Positions 35,735 to 46,133 of a stretch of DNA of 64,000 nucleotides are shown here, one piece after another. This stretch comes from Polytrichum commune (taxonomy: Eukaryota; Streptophyta; Polytrichopsida; Polytrichales; Polytrichaceae): contig OX485809.1 in the NCBI GenBank assembly GCA_950295325.1, positions 30,272,144-30,336,143 on the forward strand, written 5' to 3'. Made by a program: the position numbers and the translations under genes. Position 1 is the stretch's first letter, and each line of letters starts with the position of its first letter. The notes under the pieces are model-generated. The model did not search any database and was not told the origin of the DNA. It worked only from the letters and a program-made list of their open reading frames with translations.

Positions 35735-35870
35735 CCTTTTCAAATGTACACACCCAGAGAAATTTTTTACCTCTCCCTCAAATATACTATGTACACTAGT
35801 GCCTCAAACAATACTCCTTCTTACACCCATGTAAGTTTGTACGTGGTATGAAGGGTCCACCCCCCATGAA
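35735..35870 (+). repeat. Dispersed repeat C, copy 1
   Basis: ACCTCTCCCTCAAATATACT, GTACACTAGTGCCTCAAACA and GTACGTGGTATGAAGGGTCC are found again, in the same order, at 50383-50515. It is non-coding and the ends are undefined. Confidence 0.75.
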
Positions 35871-36977
35871 TTTGCCTATTCTAAAACATGGGCTCCTAGT
35901 GATGGCCTTGCATGATCCCTTGGCTCATGATTTAGGGAGTAGAATTGCATGGTCCTCGTCCATTGTCACAACACTCCACAAAGAATGTTTTTCCAATGTT
36001 GCCTTTAACATGGATCCAAACATGCAACCTTTGGATTCCTAACATAGTGTGGAACATTTGGCATCTTCACTTTATTGAGGCGAACGTCGTTAGCCTCCAC
36101 TGTGTGAGGGTAATATATATTGTGTTGACCCACAATTACTTGAGGATTATGACATTCAACAACATGACATAGTGACTATCAAATTTCCATAATGTATGGG
36201 TGGACATTGATTTTATTTATAAATTTAAATATTCTTTGAGAAAGAATGTACATAGATTCCAATATATTTTAATATAATCATGTTAAATAATATATGTATC
36301 TCATATGTATCCCATCCATGTATCTTTCATATGAGAAAGCTCTGGCCCATTTCTTGGTGCTTCATTTAGTATCAAAGCATCAACATTTTTATCTCATGCT
36401 TTGCTCAAGCAACTCTTATCATATTTGATTTACTTCCATCATTAGATTCTCTCACTTACTTCATCTATTTCATTCACGCTTTATTTTCTTCACTCACTGG
36501 ACCCCTAATCAAGCATAAATACACAGCCGACTTAAGGCATACTCCTTCATATTGCAATACTACTCATTAAGATTACAATAAGTCACACATTGATCCAAGA
36601 CCACCAAGATTTGCTAAAACTGTCAATGTCACTTTTATTTTTATGTATTAGAGTCATTCTCTTTTCATAGGCAATAATGACACAATCCTAATCTCTCTAT
36701 GTGATTGCAAGCATCACATATGAGTCTCTCCCAGCTCTCTCACCTAGAGCGTGTGTCTATGCAGCAAATGTATTTTCATTTGTCTTCATCTTTGGCTATG
36801 GCCTTCTTATTCTTGGAGGCCGCATGTAGTTACGATTTTCAAAAATTGCCTTTCCTCATGCTTAGTGTAATAAGTTAATGAGTGGGTAGTGCGGTTTTGT
36901 CTCAAGGGCTTGTTCATGGAATCTATCATGGCAATTTGTGAATTCTATGAATTGGAGTGTGTGGGATCATGATGTTA
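35871..36977. other. intergenic, no feature seen
   Basis: No supported gene or repeat. Confidence 0.4.
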
Positions 36978-37215
36978 GAGATCATAAGACTATTTTAGTC
37001 ATTATACAAGTGGAGATTCTTGTGCTCAGTCGGTGGTCACATAGATCCTCCAATTATGTTGATTATTGCACCTAGAATGATTAGCTTATTTTGAGAATAT
37101 AGTGCACTCTCTTTTGAACACGTGTTTTTTTTGGTTTCCGTTCTTAGATCCACACATACCACTCAAGTAAAGTTATTAAGATAATTGTTGAGTTTGATTT
37201 AGGCACATCTACTTT
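36978..37215 (-). mobile_element. Family A element, minus-strand copy
   Basis: The reverse of the family consensus (GTGGAGATTCTTGTGCTCAG, CATAGATCCTCCAATTATGT, TTCCGTTCTTAGATCCACAC) ends with the terminal repeat GGCACATCTACTT at 37202-37215. The other end is not recognisable. Confidence 0.7.
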
Positions 37216-38272
37216 AACTTATATGTGCGTCCCAAAATTTTCTTCATATCGCCAAGTATCATTGAGCTCATCATGGATTTGTTGATTGCAAGAACTTTAA
37301 AGTGTCTTCATATGCCAAGTGGAAGGCTTCAATTAGATGAAGATGGATGTTATGGATCGTTCACGTTTACAAAATGACAACTTTACGAACAATGATGTTG
37401 GAACCAAGATCGGAATGCCATTGTGTGACATACATATACAACAAACAAATAAACACAACTCCTAAAGATTAAGCCTCATAGGTCAAAGGCGTTGAAATGA
37501 GTACTACCATCCAAACATGAAAGGTTTAGTCAATGGTGATTGTGTAATGAGATGTGATGCGTGCTTGCATGGTACCAAAGTTAGTTGCTATAAAGGTTAC
37601 TAGGTATGTCCCCCATGATCAATTTTGGGTCAGAAGGGTGTAGACTCTATGCCATCTCCCAACTCACATCAAACCAAGAGGAAGAAACGAAAGGGGAATC
37701 AAGCTTCATGCTACTGCAAGTGAACTCCAAGACTTTCCGTGCAGGCCCATTCCAAATTTGATTTGATTGAAATCACCAAATATGTCCTTCAATTTTGTGT
37801 GGCATGCCAAATTTGGCTAGGCTCAAATGTTGAGTTGGTAAGGTACTAATAAGCTTGATAGCTTGAAACCTTCACAGATTGATTTATCGACAATGTTATT
37901 TTGTGCTACGTCTTTTGTTGCTAAACACACGACTTATAAACTATGGTATGCCATTTGTTTATGCAATCTATGCGGTCTTTTGAATAGTTTGAATAACATT
38001 GATGGAAGACCATAAGAAATTTAGAAAGAATATGATGAGCCACGATATTGTCATATATTTTTCTACACTTTTCAGGTACGAATTGAACGCATTCAATTCC
38101 AAAGGTAACTAGACTACAACCACAAAGGGGAAACACCCATCACAAGGCCCAAGGGAAATTGAGAGATTGTATCGTCCTATTTTGGGAAGACAAGTGGCAT
38201 TGTGTGGCGTACACTAGTGATCACGGTGGTGCCACATATATCTACACAAAGATTCTTTCACATCATCCACTA
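37216..38272. other. intergenic, no feature seen
   Basis: No gene recognised. The minus-strand frame at 37921-38136 is short and without motifs. Confidence 0.4.
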
Positions 38273-38660
38273 AGGTAGATGGGTCTTAATTGGTTGCTTT
38301 TCCTTACTAGCCCACTTTCTCGTAAGATATGAAACACACCGTTATGAGAAGATGGTTTGATGATCCAAATTGAGGCCATAGCCACTTTCGTCATAAGTTT
38401 TAGAGCTCATGTTAATATATTGTTTCTTTTCAAAGTGAAGTTTGCTAGACTCGATTTTAAATGATTATATAGGTTCTCTCTTCCCTCCCCCCAAACCCAA
38501 ACCCAAATTTATGAACATTATTGAGCTTGGAATGACTATCATATTTTGAGCACACAGTCAATCTTTTTGAGCAAATGTCTATGTGGTGTCTGATCCTAGA
38601 GGCCACACTAAACCACATACCACCCAAATATAGGGATGCTAAGAAGAAAAACAATTGGAT
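38273..38660 (-). mobile_element. Family A element, near full-length minus-strand copy
   Basis: It starts at AAGGTAGATGGGTCTTAATT, the inverted form of the family 3' end, and continues through CCACTTTCTCGTAAGATATG, AGGCCATAGCCACTTT and GAGCACACAGTCAATCTTTT to CATACCACCCAAATATAGG. The final terminal repeat is degraded. Confidence 0.7.
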
Positions 38661-38906
38661 ATTGGTTGTTTACCTTACACAATATATCCTAGTTTAAACA
38701 CCAACATATCTGATATGTTGTCATGAAAGTTAATCTAATGTGTACTTTAAGTGGGTGTGGACTCACTATTTGAATTAAATGGTTTAGTCAATTGCATACC
38801 TATTTAATGCATTCCTAACAAACAAGAATATGTGGCCTCCACAAAGCTCTATGAACTGTAGCCTCCTATTTGCTTCAGCAGTTACAAATCTCAGGAGTTT
38901 CAAATT

Positions 38907-39195
38907 AGATCTAAGAACGGACACTAAAAAGACTTGTGTTGAAAAAGAGATTACCAGCCTACATGTTCAAAATATACTCACTATTCTAAGTTAAATAATC
39001 TACATTTTCGAGGATCCTAAATGATCACTTAATGGACACAAGAATCGTCACTTTGATAGAGAATGAGATATTTATATGAGCTCCACAAATTATGAGGCAA
39101 GTGGCTACGGCCACAATTTGGAATTGCTAACCATCTTACAATATTTGTGTGTTTTATATCCTGCGAGAAGTGGGTCCAAATGAAACACATCCATC
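38907..39195 (+). mobile_element. Family A element fragment
   Basis: It matches the family from GATCTAAGAACGGACACTAA to TCCTGCGAGAAGTGGGTCC. The left end is truncated. Confidence 0.7.
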
Positions 39196-39656
39196 TCGGT
39201 ACCATAGTGTTGGCGTCCATGAGTCCTAATTCCAAGCAGTCAGAATGTCGTAATATGCGGTTGTTGTCTTATTTCACTGCCAGTTTGTCTCTGTCTCTGA
39301 AGAGTTGGCCCACAATTGTAACCAAAGTACTTAGTTGACATGACCAGACCAGACCAGACCGTGGCATACGGACAATACATTCAGCCACCTAGTGATTGGC
39401 AACTGTGTTCTGATGTCCTGAGCAACAAACACAAGAGTTGACACTAGCATACAGGTATGCTTAGGGCCGGTTTCCACTACGGTGAAGAAGTGCACCAGTC
39501 AAGAATTCTAGGAGAATGGAGCAATATGATTGGCTATGAAATGGGCTCTTCAACGGTTGGGGGTTTACACTATGGAGAAGACTCTTGTTGGTGGAGAACT
39601 GCAAGCATGGAAGAATATTTGACATGGCTGCCAATATGGAAACACTTTTTGCTTGG

Positions 39657-39731
39657 GGAGTTCTCCGGAGATAAAGTTTCTTGGGCAACCTCAAACCCTC
39701 GGACAAGAAACTTGGCCTCCAGAGAACTCCA
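39657..39731. other. 75-bp hairpin
   Basis: Arms of 27 bp with four mismatches (GGAGTTCTCCGGAGATAAAG and its partner ending CCTCCAGAGAACTCC) flank a loop of about 20 bases. It could be the core of a small fold-back element or a structured RNA. The sequence alone does not decide. Confidence 0.4.
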
Positions 39732-39762
39732 ACTCGAGGTTTTTTTTCTTTTATCCTCCCAT

Positions 39763-39779
39763 CCCCCCCCCCCCCCCCC
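39763..39779. repeat. Poly-C tract, 17 bp
   Basis: Seventeen consecutive C. Confidence 0.95.
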
Positions 39780-41802
39780 ATCTTGTCCGCCATACCAACT
39801 ATTCCCTCACATAAGGATAGTCTAAACCAATACTTAGGGAGGCCTCACACTAAGGTACATGACCATTGAAAATCCCAAATCGAGCAATTCTATTGGTCAA
39901 GAGAATTTTATTGAACCAAAGGAGTAAACACGAAGGTATGGGTCCAACGTATGATAAAAATAATAAATTGAAGTGAGCAAGGCATTGAGTATATTTGGAC
40001 CTATGCATGATTTTTTGACAATTCCAACCGCCAAAATGACATACACTAGAATGTAGATAGCAAAACTACACAAATGTGATGGTTGATGAATATGGCGTGT
40101 GTGTTCAGGGTGTCCCAATTTCAGTGAACATGAGTGCATGGCACTTTATGAGAGCATGCCATGAAGAATCGACATTGTGTTGAAGAGTAGGGGTTATTTG
40201 ACCAATTATGAAAGATTTTGTAGGCAACTTGAGCAAAACTGAGTATTTGTAGATAGTTTTCCATTTGGCTTTGCAACACACTTTCTTATTATCAATGTGA
40301 AACTTTGCATACATGTGCACAACTTTGTGCAATATCATATCCAATTTTCAAATCTGAAGAAAAGCATGTGAATTATTTGTGGTTTTGTGTTGAAGACAAG
40401 TTGGTTCAAAGTGTATTTAATATTATTCGTCAATGTAATAAGATTATAGGCTTCATAATTCTTGCCATTCTCCATCATTTGATAGAACCCATGATTTTAA
40501 CCAATCAAAACATATTTCATCTAATTTTGATGATATGTAAATTTACTTCCATTTTTACAAAGGATATGTTTCTAAGTTATTATTATGGTAATAGGTCAAC
40601 CAAATAGTTGGGGTCTAAATATCACCCTCAACAGCTACCTTTTATATGTTAACTCTAAATAAAATCATGAAGCCGCACCTTGTAACACCATTTTATTTCA
40701 TTTATATTCCCTTTTCGTATAGGGATTAAGGAAGATGGTGCTTAAACCATCACCTCCGCCCAAAACGAATGCTCTACAATCTTGCACAATAATGATACAC
40801 TAAATTCAAAAATGTTTGCCACCGTTACACAAGGTCATCTACCTATAAAAACTTTGAATTTCTTTACCTTTTGCATTCATGGTTCCAATAGACATGTTTT
40901 GGTGTATAAAAATTCCCGTTCCATTGCTACTGAGAAACATTGCAAATTTTATCACTATACTACTAATAGATATGCTCATAGATTCAAGTGATTGCATTAG
41001 CACCATCTACCTTGTTTGATAACCCATAGTTCATGTCCATATAATACAAAACAATAATAGAGGTACCTTTTAATCCAACCGGAGTTTTGAATGGGAGTTG
41101 CATGTCTTCCATAAAACACTTTCCATGTTCAGTAACTTTTCAATGCATGCTTAGAGTTAGTGTGGAGGTTTGAATGAGGAACTTTTTATAGTGGTTCATT
41201 GAGGGCCAAAGTCATTATGGCATGCAAAGAGGTGCTAAATGAGTTTGGCCCCCGATGAACCGACATAGAATCTTCTTTGTGCAAACCTCCATACTAAATC
41301 CAAGCTTGGACTGAAAACTTACCAAACATGAAAACTTTTGTATGCAAAAGAACCAACTTCCAACAAGACATCAGTTGAAATAAGGATAACTTTAATGTCA
41401 CACAAATATATTAAAAAATCCATTGTATCCATGTGACATAACATTTCCACAAGGTTTGAGTTTCTAACACGGATAATTGGGATTCTTTCTAAATAGATAA
41501 CAACTATTACAAAATGAGATTTAATCCCTCAATATCACATTTTTGAGATTATCAACTTGGTTGAAATTTCAAAAAACATAATGATTCATATCTTTGGGGG
41601 TGGATTGTTCATACCAGGTATGAACTAACATGTGTTTAAAAGGGGTATCATTTAAGGCATTGAGTTTACATGGTATACATAAGGGAGAGGTAATCTTTTT
41701 TGTCTAGTGTATACATTTTTAATGATTGTCAAGAATTATGGAGTTTAAGATGTACAAAAGGGGAACCCTAAGATTTAGAGAAGAAATTGACAATTATTGT
41801 GT

Positions 41803-42179
41803 TGCACTAAATATGATAACCAATGTGACCAATTCTAATTGTCTTGCTCAATACTAATTGTAAACCACTATATAGTGTCACCAACACTATATGTTAACCC
41901 AACATTATTTGTCATTCTTTGTAATTTTTTTGGGGGGTTATAGGTCCACAGTGTTGCAATTACTGTCACTCACCAAGTAATTTTTCACCCAAATTTCAAT
42001 CATCCATGACAATATTTCATCACAAGTTTCTGACAAGAGAAGGTAGGGTTTTGGCCAAAGGATGAGCTCATCCATCATTTATGACAAAAGTTCTTCACTT
42101 ATTCATAAGAAATGTCATTTGAAAAAGTTACCATAGTGACATGAAATACCATATGACACCAAATATCATATATAGTGTA
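41803..42179 (-). mobile_element. Family B TIR element, copy 2
   Basis: The ends are TGCACTAAATATGATAACCA and the inverted TGACACCAAATATCATATAT followed by AGTGTA. They form roughly 26-bp terminal inverted repeats. It is 377 bp, within one base of the copy at 50898-51273, which supports the boundaries. The interior is the reverse of the other copies (GTCTTGCTCAATACTAATTG, TTTGTCATTCTTTGTAATTT, AAGTAATTTTTCACCCAAAT). It is non-coding. Flanking duplication is ambiguous. Confidence 0.8.
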
Positions 42180-42794
42180 GTTTCAACTAATTTATGTTTT
42201 CATCCATTATTGTCATACGAGAATATTCTCCAATGACTTGAATATGTAATGAATGCTTGTTTAGTTCAAGATTTATATGTTTTGTATGTAGTGGAGGTAT
42301 TTTTTCAAATTAATTTGAAAAGCCTAATATAGGTGTATGAGCCCAATTCTAGCCTAATGTTAGTATATACATATGTTTATTTTGTTCTATAAATACTCAT
42401 TTACCCATGAGAATGCATAAACCCATGACATCATTCATAACTTTATTGTTTATTGTTGTAACAATCATCCTTATCAAATTGTCCTGCAACAACACAACCA
42501 ATAGGTTGAAGCATGTAATCTAGAATTCCATGCCTTGAGCAATCATGGGCCTCATCATGGTGAAATGTTCCAACGTTTACGGAACAAAATATACTCATTG
42601 CGGCATTCATGGTTACATTCTCGTGGCCCACATGAACGAACGCACATTGCTTAATATAGTTATGTTATGTATATTTTTTTGAATTGAAATTCATTCTCTA
42701 AAGCTTGGAATATTTCACCGTGCCGAGGCCCATGATTGCTCAAGGCTAGAAATTATAGATTACCAGCTTCAACCTATCGGTTCTCCCTTTTCAT

Positions 42795-43037
42795 TGATCG
42801 AGGCCATAGTTTTTGGAGCTCATACGAATATTTTATACACTATTAAAGTGAAGATTCTCATGTTTGTTCGATGGTCGTATAGGCTCTCCCAATGATGTTG
42901 ACCATTGGACCTAAAATGGCTATCCTAGTTTGAGCACATAATCCAATCTCTTCTAAACACGTGTTTTTTTAAGTTGGTATCCGTTCCTTATGCCACACCA
43001 AACCATATACCACTCAAACATGCTAGGTGTCCATTTA
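42795..43037 (-). mobile_element. Family A element, minus-strand copy
   Basis: AGGCCATAGTTTTTGGAGCT, AAGTGAAGATTCTCATGTTT, CTCCCAATGATGTTGACCAT and CCATATACCACTCAAACATG follow the family consensus in reverse. Terminal repeats are not preserved. Confidence 0.7.
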
Positions 43038-43267
43038 AAATAAGTGACTGAGGCAAGCAGGCCTACCATATATTGGGTTCCCTTGAATGGACATCTTGAT
43101 AAGTTTCATGATATTCGATGCCTAACCCTCATAGAGTACTTACTCTACACTGTGACCTTGGAAAGTGAAGAGTCAGCAGGTTGACGAAACAAGGTTGGCA
43201 CATAGACCGATGCAGCAATCAAGCTGCCTATTAGACTACAGTATTGTAGTATTGAATCAGTTTAGTA

Positions 43268-43591
43268 TTGCCTAGATTGAAGTGGATTTCATGCCACAAA
43301 AGAAAAGAAAAAAGAAAACCTTTGAGATTGCTTGATTGGCATCATGGGATCTTGGGTAAAAAGACCCCTTCCTCATTGTGCAAATTCTTCATAATTTGGT
43401 TCTATCTTAGAGGGTTTGCACTGTGGACCACATGGCTAGAAAGGAATGACCATGCCTTCAATAACTCTAGATGGGAGGAAAGTCAAGTCCATCAAACCAT
43501 TTGGCAAGGGCTCGTTAAAATCACATGGAATCAAGTCCCGATTGACTCTAAGAGAGACGCCACTCATGACAACGTACTTGTGAAAGTTTGA
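43268..43591 (+). pseudogene. LINE reverse-transcriptase C-terminal fragment (zf-RVT-like)
   Basis: The 107-codon frame contains FFIIWFYLRGFALWTTWLER followed by NDHAFNNSRWEESQ, VHQTIWQGLVKITW and NQVP. The pattern W/F..RG..LW..W.ERND..FN...W....V...IW is typical of the C-terminal zinc-binding tail of plant LINE reverse transcriptases. No upstream endonuclease or polymerase region is present, as expected of a 5'-truncated or broken LINE. The upstream part (before LRGF) is unlike the family. It is followed by a GT microsatellite and a G tract rather than a poly-A tail. Confidence 0.7.
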
Positions 43592-43600
43592 CTTAGTGGT

Positions 43601-43639
43601 ATATGGTGTGTGTGTGTGTGTTGGGGGGGGGGGGGGGGG
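43601..43639. repeat. (GT)n microsatellite followed by 17-bp G tract
   Basis: Alternating GT to 43622, then seventeen G at 43623-43639. Confidence 0.95.
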
Positions 43640-43679
43640 TAATGATCCTCCTCTATAATAGGTCGAACCCCAAGATTAA

Positions 43680-44227
43680 GGGCCAAGTTCCATGTGCCAG
43701 TCCCGGTCCGTTTTTTAAATGGGTGAGAAACGGGTGACATCATCCAAAAAATGGGTGATGTCACCCATTTTATGGAGGGGTACTTCTATGTGGGGTGCCG
43801 GTTTTTTTCGATTTCCTACTTTCTAACTAAATTTGGTGAGTGATAAGACATGACACTTTATGAAGGTCACCGGCAATGAAGGTCATCTAGATTCTAAAAA
43901 CATCATAAAATACACGTTCCCTAGGAGTACTCCTCAAAAGAAGGGATTAGAAGAACAAAGTGGCCTTTAGTATCCAAGGGTGTACCCTAGGTGACCGGAC
44001 GATCCGGTCACCGGAGCTTTCTAACCGGCACATGTCCTTCATGTTACCGTTAGGACCGCCGGTCCTTTGGCACCCGTTCTTGCACAACACAAAATGTGGG
44101 ACACCCATCCATGGGGGGTACCGGTGCTTGGGTGAGAAGGATGGGCACATGGCACCACCCTCTTTTCACCGGCCCACCCATTTATTTTGAAAAAAACGGA
44201 CCGGGACCGGCACATGGAACTTGGCCC
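43680..44227. mobile_element. PIF/Harbinger-type MITE, 548 bp
   Basis: The ends are GGGCCAAGTTCCATGTGCC and its inverse GGCACATGGAACTTGGCCC. The inverted repeats extend to 37 bp with one mismatch and run into a T/A tract. TAA flanks both sides (43677-43679 and 44228-44230), the 3-bp duplication typical of PIF/Harbinger insertions. The interior has no transposase. It contains shorter palindromes (GGGTGATGTCACCC near 43750) and repeats of CACCGG. The high symmetry of the ends suggests a comparatively young insertion. Confidence 0.88.
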
Positions 44228-44230
44228 TAA

Positions 44231-44997
44231 GTTGGAACATTAAAGCTCCCCAAATTGGCTTAGTTTATCATGCTTAGGGTGGTCACTACACAAAACATTG
44301 TATTTTGTGTCACCTATTCTATTTGTATGCCCTAGGTAGGTCACTTAGTGCAATTTAAAATGATGTGTGGCCTAGTGTAGGGAGGATCAAATTCACTTGA
44401 CATAAAAGTTATAAAAGACTTCCACATAATTAGGAGCCGTAAAAGTAGATAGTCCCATTACAAGTAAGATAGATAGACTTTAAATGTGGATCATTCAATT
44501 TCTTATTAATAATGTAAGGGTTCAAGATAAGGACCTCATGATTTATGTCGAGTAGGCCTAGTTTTGCATGCATGCTTCACGATATTTGGATGAGATTGCA
44601 ACATCACATGCCCAAAAACAATGGTAATTCCAAGTGTTTGTTATTGATCATCTTCCTCGTCCTTCACCCCTGCAATCATGTTTGCCAACACCTAGCGTTT
44701 CAATTCCACTTTGTTGAGACTAGTGTTTTTTGATTTTTGGTGTAGGGTTTATGAAACAGAGAAAGCAAAGAGCACATATAGGTTGGCAACACATTGTGGC
44801 TTGGGACTAGACTACCATGGAGTGGGTGTTGTGTTTCCACCCTAAGCCTTATTTTGTTATGAATGATGGTAATGTGCTATTAAACCCTGAATTTTCAGAC
44901 GTGTAAGTAGTTTTTAAAAATTTCTTAATTTTCTTGTATTTTCCATTCATGTTATACTCTTGGAATGGTGTGCTCCATGTTATTATAGTTCCATGTG
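44231..44997. other. intergenic, no feature seen
   Basis: No supported gene or repeat. Confidence 0.4.
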
Positions 44998-46133
44998 TAT
45001 GAGCCCAAAATGAGTGCTCATATTTGTTTTATGTTTAGAATTTATTTGGAATTGCAATTGGAGTGTTATTGAAACAATGAAAAGTATAAAAAGAGTGAGG
45101 CTTGGTGTGGATTTATGTTTAGGCCTTAAGCCATTTTGTGTGGTTAATTAGAGGGTTAGTGGCATTAGGGAGTGTTTTGATTAGAGGAGTAGTGTTTGAT
45201 GAGGCAAGGGGAAGTGCCTTTGATTTAAATGTTTGAATTAGAACATGTTCTTGTTGGTTTAGGGGGTAAGGAGTTAGTGGATAGGATAAGGTCCTACTAA
45301 GTAGGAGAAGGTTGAGGGGTTTGTGGTCTTGGGTGCCCTCCCCTCCTCCTCCTCTCCTCTCTTCATTCTCTTCCTCTCTCCCCGCCCTCTCTCTCTTTTT
45401 CTCTCTAGGAGGTGGAGCTCTTAGAGCTTGAAAAAAATGTGGAAGTAAGTAGGGGAACTTAGTGGAATTAGTTAAATTAGGAGGGGAAGTAAGTAAGGTA
45501 GCATAGGAGAATTAGTGGAATATCTTGTGAGGATTAGTTAGGAGATTGTGAGTATTAAGGGGTTGGGCCCCTTGAAGGTTGGACCCATTGAAATGGTGAT
45601 AGAATTATGGTGCTAGGGCTGCTGGACCAAGGCCGGTTGGGCAGAAATGGTGATTGATTCTGGGCTAAGAAGCTGCTGGCCCAAGGCCGGTTGGGCAGAA
45701 ATGGTGATTGACTTCGGGTGCTAAGGGTTGCTGGACCAAGGTTGGGGCCGAGGATAGGTTGTTTATCGAAAAGCGAGCCGGTTATTGAACCGGGTATAGG
45801 CCAAGGCGGAAGCTCGAAGTACATGGAAAGGACAAGGGCCAAGGGCATTAGGGGGATTTAGCTCACATGAATCAAAGGGTAGTCTAGGGGGGTTAGAGTT
45901 TGGTAATGATTTTAGAGTTGGGGTGTGAATTAGTATAGGGAGCAAGGGTTAAATCAAGAAAAGCATTTCTTAATGCTTGTAACCTTATTATGGAATAAAT
46001 TGGTGTGCAAGAATTAATGGGAATTGAGTTGGAGTTTCATGAAGTTGGTAAAAGGGAGCTATGTGAACATGGATGTGATATTCATTCCCTCACCCGGACT
46101 AGGACGCTTAAGGGTGGGCGGTTTGGCCTCACA
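44998..46133 (+). mobile_element. Solo LTR, TGTGAGCC family, copy 6
   Basis: It starts TATGAGCCCAAAATGAGTGC and ends ACCCGGACTAGGACGCTTAA...GGTTTGGCCTCACA. The target duplication ATGTG (44993-44997 and 46134-46138) is perfect. The left 300 bp are very close to copy 2 (11462), including the TATA-like box at 45086. The interior differs and holds three units of a 54-bp repeat (45593-45745). AATAAA occurs at 45992. The conserved small ORF is not recognisable here. The length is 1136 bp. Confidence 0.9.
45593..45745 (+). repeat. Three-unit 54-bp tandem repeat inside LTR copy 6
   Basis: GCTGGACCAAGGCCGGTTGG with GCAGAAATGGTGATTGA repeats at 45621, 45675 and 45730. Confidence 0.85.

Larger units (their letters stand above)
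39196..41802. other. intergenic with a short hairpin and C tract
   Basis: No gene was recognised. The longest frames (39457-39825, 122 codons, and its reverse shadow) overlap a hairpin and a poly-C tract and are not credible. A frame at 40305-40607 lacks motifs. Confidence 0.35.

Noticed and set aside
39455-39475. Possible second GGGCC-type MITE start (TTAGGGCCGGTTTCCAC)
   Set aside because: No inverted GGAAACCGGCCC end with a matching TTA or TAA was found downstream.
39457-39825. 122-codon frame and its 110-codon reverse shadow
   Set aside because: They overlap a hairpin and a 17-bp C tract. Composition and both-strand openness argue against coding.
39820-39850. Apparent further LTR end (GGAGGCCTCACA)
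   Set aside because: Only the last nine bases agree. The conserved GGACTAGGACGC block is absent, so it is not counted as a family copy.
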